This document shows, in pieces, positions 31,746 to 33,512 of a stretch of DNA of 33,512 bases (position 1 is the first letter of the stretch; every line of letters begins with the position of its first letter). A model generated the notes under the pieces. It had not been told where the DNA came from. It made no database searches and saw only the letters and a program-made list of their open reading frames with translations. The stretch covers positions 1-33,512 of the forward strand of contig JACPWY010000068.1 of the NCBI GenBank assembly GCA_016196825.1, given 5' to 3'. The position numbers and the translations under genes were made by a program. The DNA comes from Deltaproteobacteria bacterium. GTDB lineage: Bacteria > Bdellovibrionota > FAC87 > UBA2466.

Positions 31746-33063
31746 CTGCCCCGTTTCTATTCTAGCCCAAGTGCAGCCCGATGTGACCGGATCGGCGCCA
31801 GCCTCCGAGATGAGTCTCGGGGACCTTTTGAAATCGGCCTCCTCCTTTAACGGCCAAATCGAGGAGGCGCGCCAGGATGTGGAGATCGCGCGCGCGCAAT
31901 TGAAGCAGGCGAATGCCGCGTGGTATCCGAAGGCCTCGGCGGTCGTCTTGGGAGCCCCGATCTTTGCGGAGACGGGTGACGCCGTACATTCGCAATCCGA
32001 CTGGGGCAAATGGGGGCCACTTGTGACGGGCGGATTTCAGATCGTCCAGCCCGTTTTCACCTTTGGCATGATTTCGAATTATCAAAAGGCAGCCGAGGGG
32101 CAGATTGCGGCGAAGGAGAAATTGACCGAAGTGAAGCGGGCCGAAATCTTCGTGACCGCCAAGGAGATGTACTACAGCTATCAGATGGCGAATGATCTCT
32201 ACAATCTGGTGGAGACGCTGTCGAAATTTCTGCGCGAGGCCGTCGACACGGCGGAAAAACAGAAGAAGGAAAAGGGTTCGATTAAGCCCCATGATCTTTA
32301 TCATCTGAAAACGGCGTTGGATGATCTGGATCAGAAGAAATTGTATGCGAAGCAGGGTCGCCAAACGGCGGAGAAGGCGATCTTGTGGGTGACGAAGGCT
32401 AGCGTGGCGGGAATTGCGGTGACGGAGTTGATACCAGAGAAGTTTCAGAAGAAGACATTGGAGCAATATCTCGAGATCGCGCGGGCGAATCGTCCGGAGT
32501 TTGTAGCGCTGGCCAAGGGTCAGGAGGCGAGGGGGGCGCTAAGGGATGCGAAGCGTGCCCAGAGCTATCCGATTGTGTTCCTGGGGGCGTTTGGCCAAAC
32601 GGCCTGGTGTCCTGTCCGGACAAAGCAGGATTCGATCTTTGCGAATGACCCCTACAATCAAACGGTCGGGGGATTTGGGCTCGGGGTAAAATTTGATCTC
32701 GAGTTCGCGCGCCACTCGGCGGAGGCGGCCGAGCAAGAGGCTGAGATGATGAAGCTTAAGGCGACGGAAAGCTACGCGGCACCTGGAATTGAGCTCCAGG
32801 TAAAAAAGGCTTTCTGGGAACTGGAGCAGGCGATTGATGGCCTCGAGGTAGCCACTCGTCGTAAACAGACCTCGCGCAAATGGTTCATCTCAAGTGGAAT
32901 GGGCTGGAGTGTAGGGATCACGCCGCCCAAGGATCTCATGGAAGCGCTCGAAGGTGATGGATTGTCGCGGAAGAACTACATCGAGACGGTTTTTTCCCAC
33001 AACATGGCGTTAGCCCGCCTAAGCCAAGCGGTCGGCATGGAAGTGACCGAACTCAAATATTAG
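31711..33063 (+). CDS. TolC-family outer-membrane efflux protein
   Basis: 450 residues with a signal peptide (CILASWLFICPVSILAQ). The mature chain has the TolC layout: two long alpha-hairpin repeats (IEEARQDVEIARAQLKQANAAWYPKAS cut over the first helix, later RALRDAKRAQSYPIVFLGA-like), short barrel strands after each (LVTGGFQIVQPVFTFG; GGFGLGVKFDLEF) and Ala/Lys/Glu-rich coiled coils. Trimers form the outer-membrane duct of tripartite pumps and type I secretion. The membrane-fusion and inner-membrane partners are not in the window. ATG 31711 has GGAGG at 9 bases. Its 5' end overlaps the divergent ChaN-like gene by about 35 bases. Confidence 0.85.
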   Translation: MMRCILASWLFICPVSILAQVQPDVTGSAPASEMSLGDLLKSASSFNGQIEEARQDVEIARAQLKQANAAWYPKASAVVLGAPIFAETGDAVHSQSDWGKWGPLVTGGFQIVQPVFTFGMISNYQKAAEGQIAAKEKLTEVKRAEIFVTAKEMYYSYQMANDLYNLVETLSKFLREAVDTAEKQKKEKGSIKPHDLYHLKTALDDLDQKKLYAKQGRQTAEKAILWVTKASVAGIAVTELIPEKFQKKTLEQYLEIARANRPEFVALAKGQEARGALRDAKRAQSYPIVFLGAFGQTAWCPVRTKQDSIFANDPYNQTVGGFGLGVKFDLEFARHSAEAAEQEAEMMKLKATESYAAPGIELQVKKAFWELEQAIDGLEVATRRKQTSRKWFISSGMGWSVGITPPKDLMEALEGDGLSRKNYIETVFSHNMALARLSQAVGMEVTELKY

Positions 33064-33367
33064 GAAGAGGTTGGAAATCGCGAAGGCACTCGCAAGCGAT
33101 GCTAATGAGCAGCGGGCAACCTAACACTCTGGAGCTAATGAACAATGTCATCTGCTGGAGACTTTACTAACATGTAAAGATTTTCCGATGCATCCGCCGG
33201 CTCTTTCTCTTAGAAGTTGGCGATCCAGCAATAGCGGTAGTTTGGGTGGTAGTTTAGTGGCAGGGCTACGGACGTCGCGCGAGGTGAATTGGTGATTGCC
33301 GGAGAACTGGCTCGGTGGAAATACGATCGGCCGCTGGCTCTTCGGGGGTGGAGGTGGGGCGGGTACC
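33064..33367. other. Non-coding stretch with no recognised feature
   Basis: About 300 bases after the TolC-family gene. I see no credible frame, no tRNA-like fold and no terminator with a U-run. ATCGC...GCGAT (5 bp) just after the TolC stop and a repeated GCTAATGA are too weak to call. Confidence 0.4.
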
Positions 33368-33511
33368 CTAGGCGACGCTTCTTGCTGTCGCGTGGGAGAG
33401 GAGCCACTCCATTTTTTGGCGGGAGAGAGTCCGATCCGGTTCGGGGCTAACGATGGTCGGCGCCGTCCATTGTCGGATCATTTCCATGAATAGATTTGCT
33501 TTCCCGATGGG
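33368..33511 (-). CDS. Possible 3' fragment of a leftward gene cut by the window edge
   Basis: On the minus strand an open frame enters from the right edge and ends at TAG (33370-33368), giving 47 residues with parts such as FMEMIRQWTAPTIV and RQKMEWLLSHATARSV. The composition looks protein-like but no family is recognised, and a chance frame of this length is possible. Confidence 0.25.
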   Translation of the reverse strand, partial: PIGKANLFMEMIRQWTAPTIVSPEPDRTLSRQKMEWLLSHATARSVA

Positions 33512-33512
33512 A

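Noticed and set aside
31746..32009. 5' extension of the ChaN-like gene to 32009
   Set aside because: It is antisense to the TolC signal peptide and first helix, and the extension is unlike the family N-terminus.
33210..33493. 65-residue frames on both strands near the right edge
   Set aside because: Low-complexity Arg/Pro/Ser or Gly-rich translations, no ribosome-binding site, mutually overlapping.
1..33512. CRISPR arrays, tRNA/rRNA genes, insertion sequences, prophage or defence genes
   Set aside because: Reading both strands I found no regular repeat-spacer pattern, no tRNA-like element, no transposase or integrase motif and no known defence protein. The hidden-system hint is best met by the operons described above.

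Overview
The window is a gene-dense chromosomal stretch of a Gram-negative, double-membrane bacterium with moderately high GC. I see no tRNA, rRNA, CRISPR array, transposase, integrase or phage gene. The evidence for an outer membrane is two FadL/PorV-type barrels, a TolC-family protein, lipoproteins with clear lipoboxes and an OmpA-like protein. The mix (PilT-type ATPase, three-part biotin-dependent acyl-CoA carboxylase, full nucleoside catabolic operon, AmrB/Memo, ChaN-like protein) would fit Bdellovibrionota, Myxococcota or a related former-deltaproteobacterial lineage. That placement is inference from gene content only. Gene packing is tight: ATGA/GTGA start-stop overlaps are common, and three convergent pairs overlap at their stop codons.

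Layout. 1-366: a short, possibly degraded reading frame. 361-2658 (-): a large FG-GAP lipoprotein. 2940-4996 (+): an HPr-kinase-like P-loop protein overlapping a family-2 glycosyltransferase. 4993-8935 (-): two adjacent FadL/PorV-like barrels behind a polytopic membrane protein. 9021-12572 (+): carboxyltransferase, biotin carboxylase and biotin carrier protein of an acyl-CoA (probably propionyl-CoA) carboxylase. 12683-14173 (+): a polysaccharide-polymerase-like membrane protein. 14283-16922 (+): a run of small envelope or stress-type genes (DUF2171, OmpA-like, small barrel-like, Lmo0937-like, DUF4142, coiled-coil secreted). 16949-20640 (+): an overlooked 54-residue membrane protein, a PilT-like ATPase with a long Pro/Ala-rich and acidic tail, and a GT39-like membrane glycosyltransferase. 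20637-21444 (-): a small lipoprotein and acylphosphatase.

21480-27734 (+) is the clearest functional unit. deoC, deoB, deoA, punA, cdd and an mtaD-type deaminase overlap or abut one another and are followed by an exported barrel-like protein. Together they can deaminate cytidine and adenosine-type nucleosides, phosphorolyse purine and pyrimidine nucleosides, convert pentose-1-phosphate to pentose-5-phosphate, and cleave deoxyribose-5-phosphate to glyceraldehyde-3-phosphate and acetaldehyde. This would let the cell use nucleosides from DNA/RNA turnover, necromass or prey as carbon and base sources.

27764-31745 (-): a ChaN-like protein, AmrB/Memo and an atypical short-chain dehydrogenase with a CxxC...CxxC module that lacks the usual catalytic tyrosine. 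31711-33063 (+): a TolC-family protein whose 5' end overlaps that of the ChaN-like gene. 33064-33512 holds little, apart from a possible 3' fragment of a leftward gene at the window edge.

The points most worth a second look are the nucleoside operon with its attached exported protein, the PilT tail, the tyrosine-less SDR beside Memo and the ChaN-like protein, the HPr-kinase-like/GT2 pair, and an inverted repeat that could mask the Shine-Dalgarno sequence of the barrel operon.
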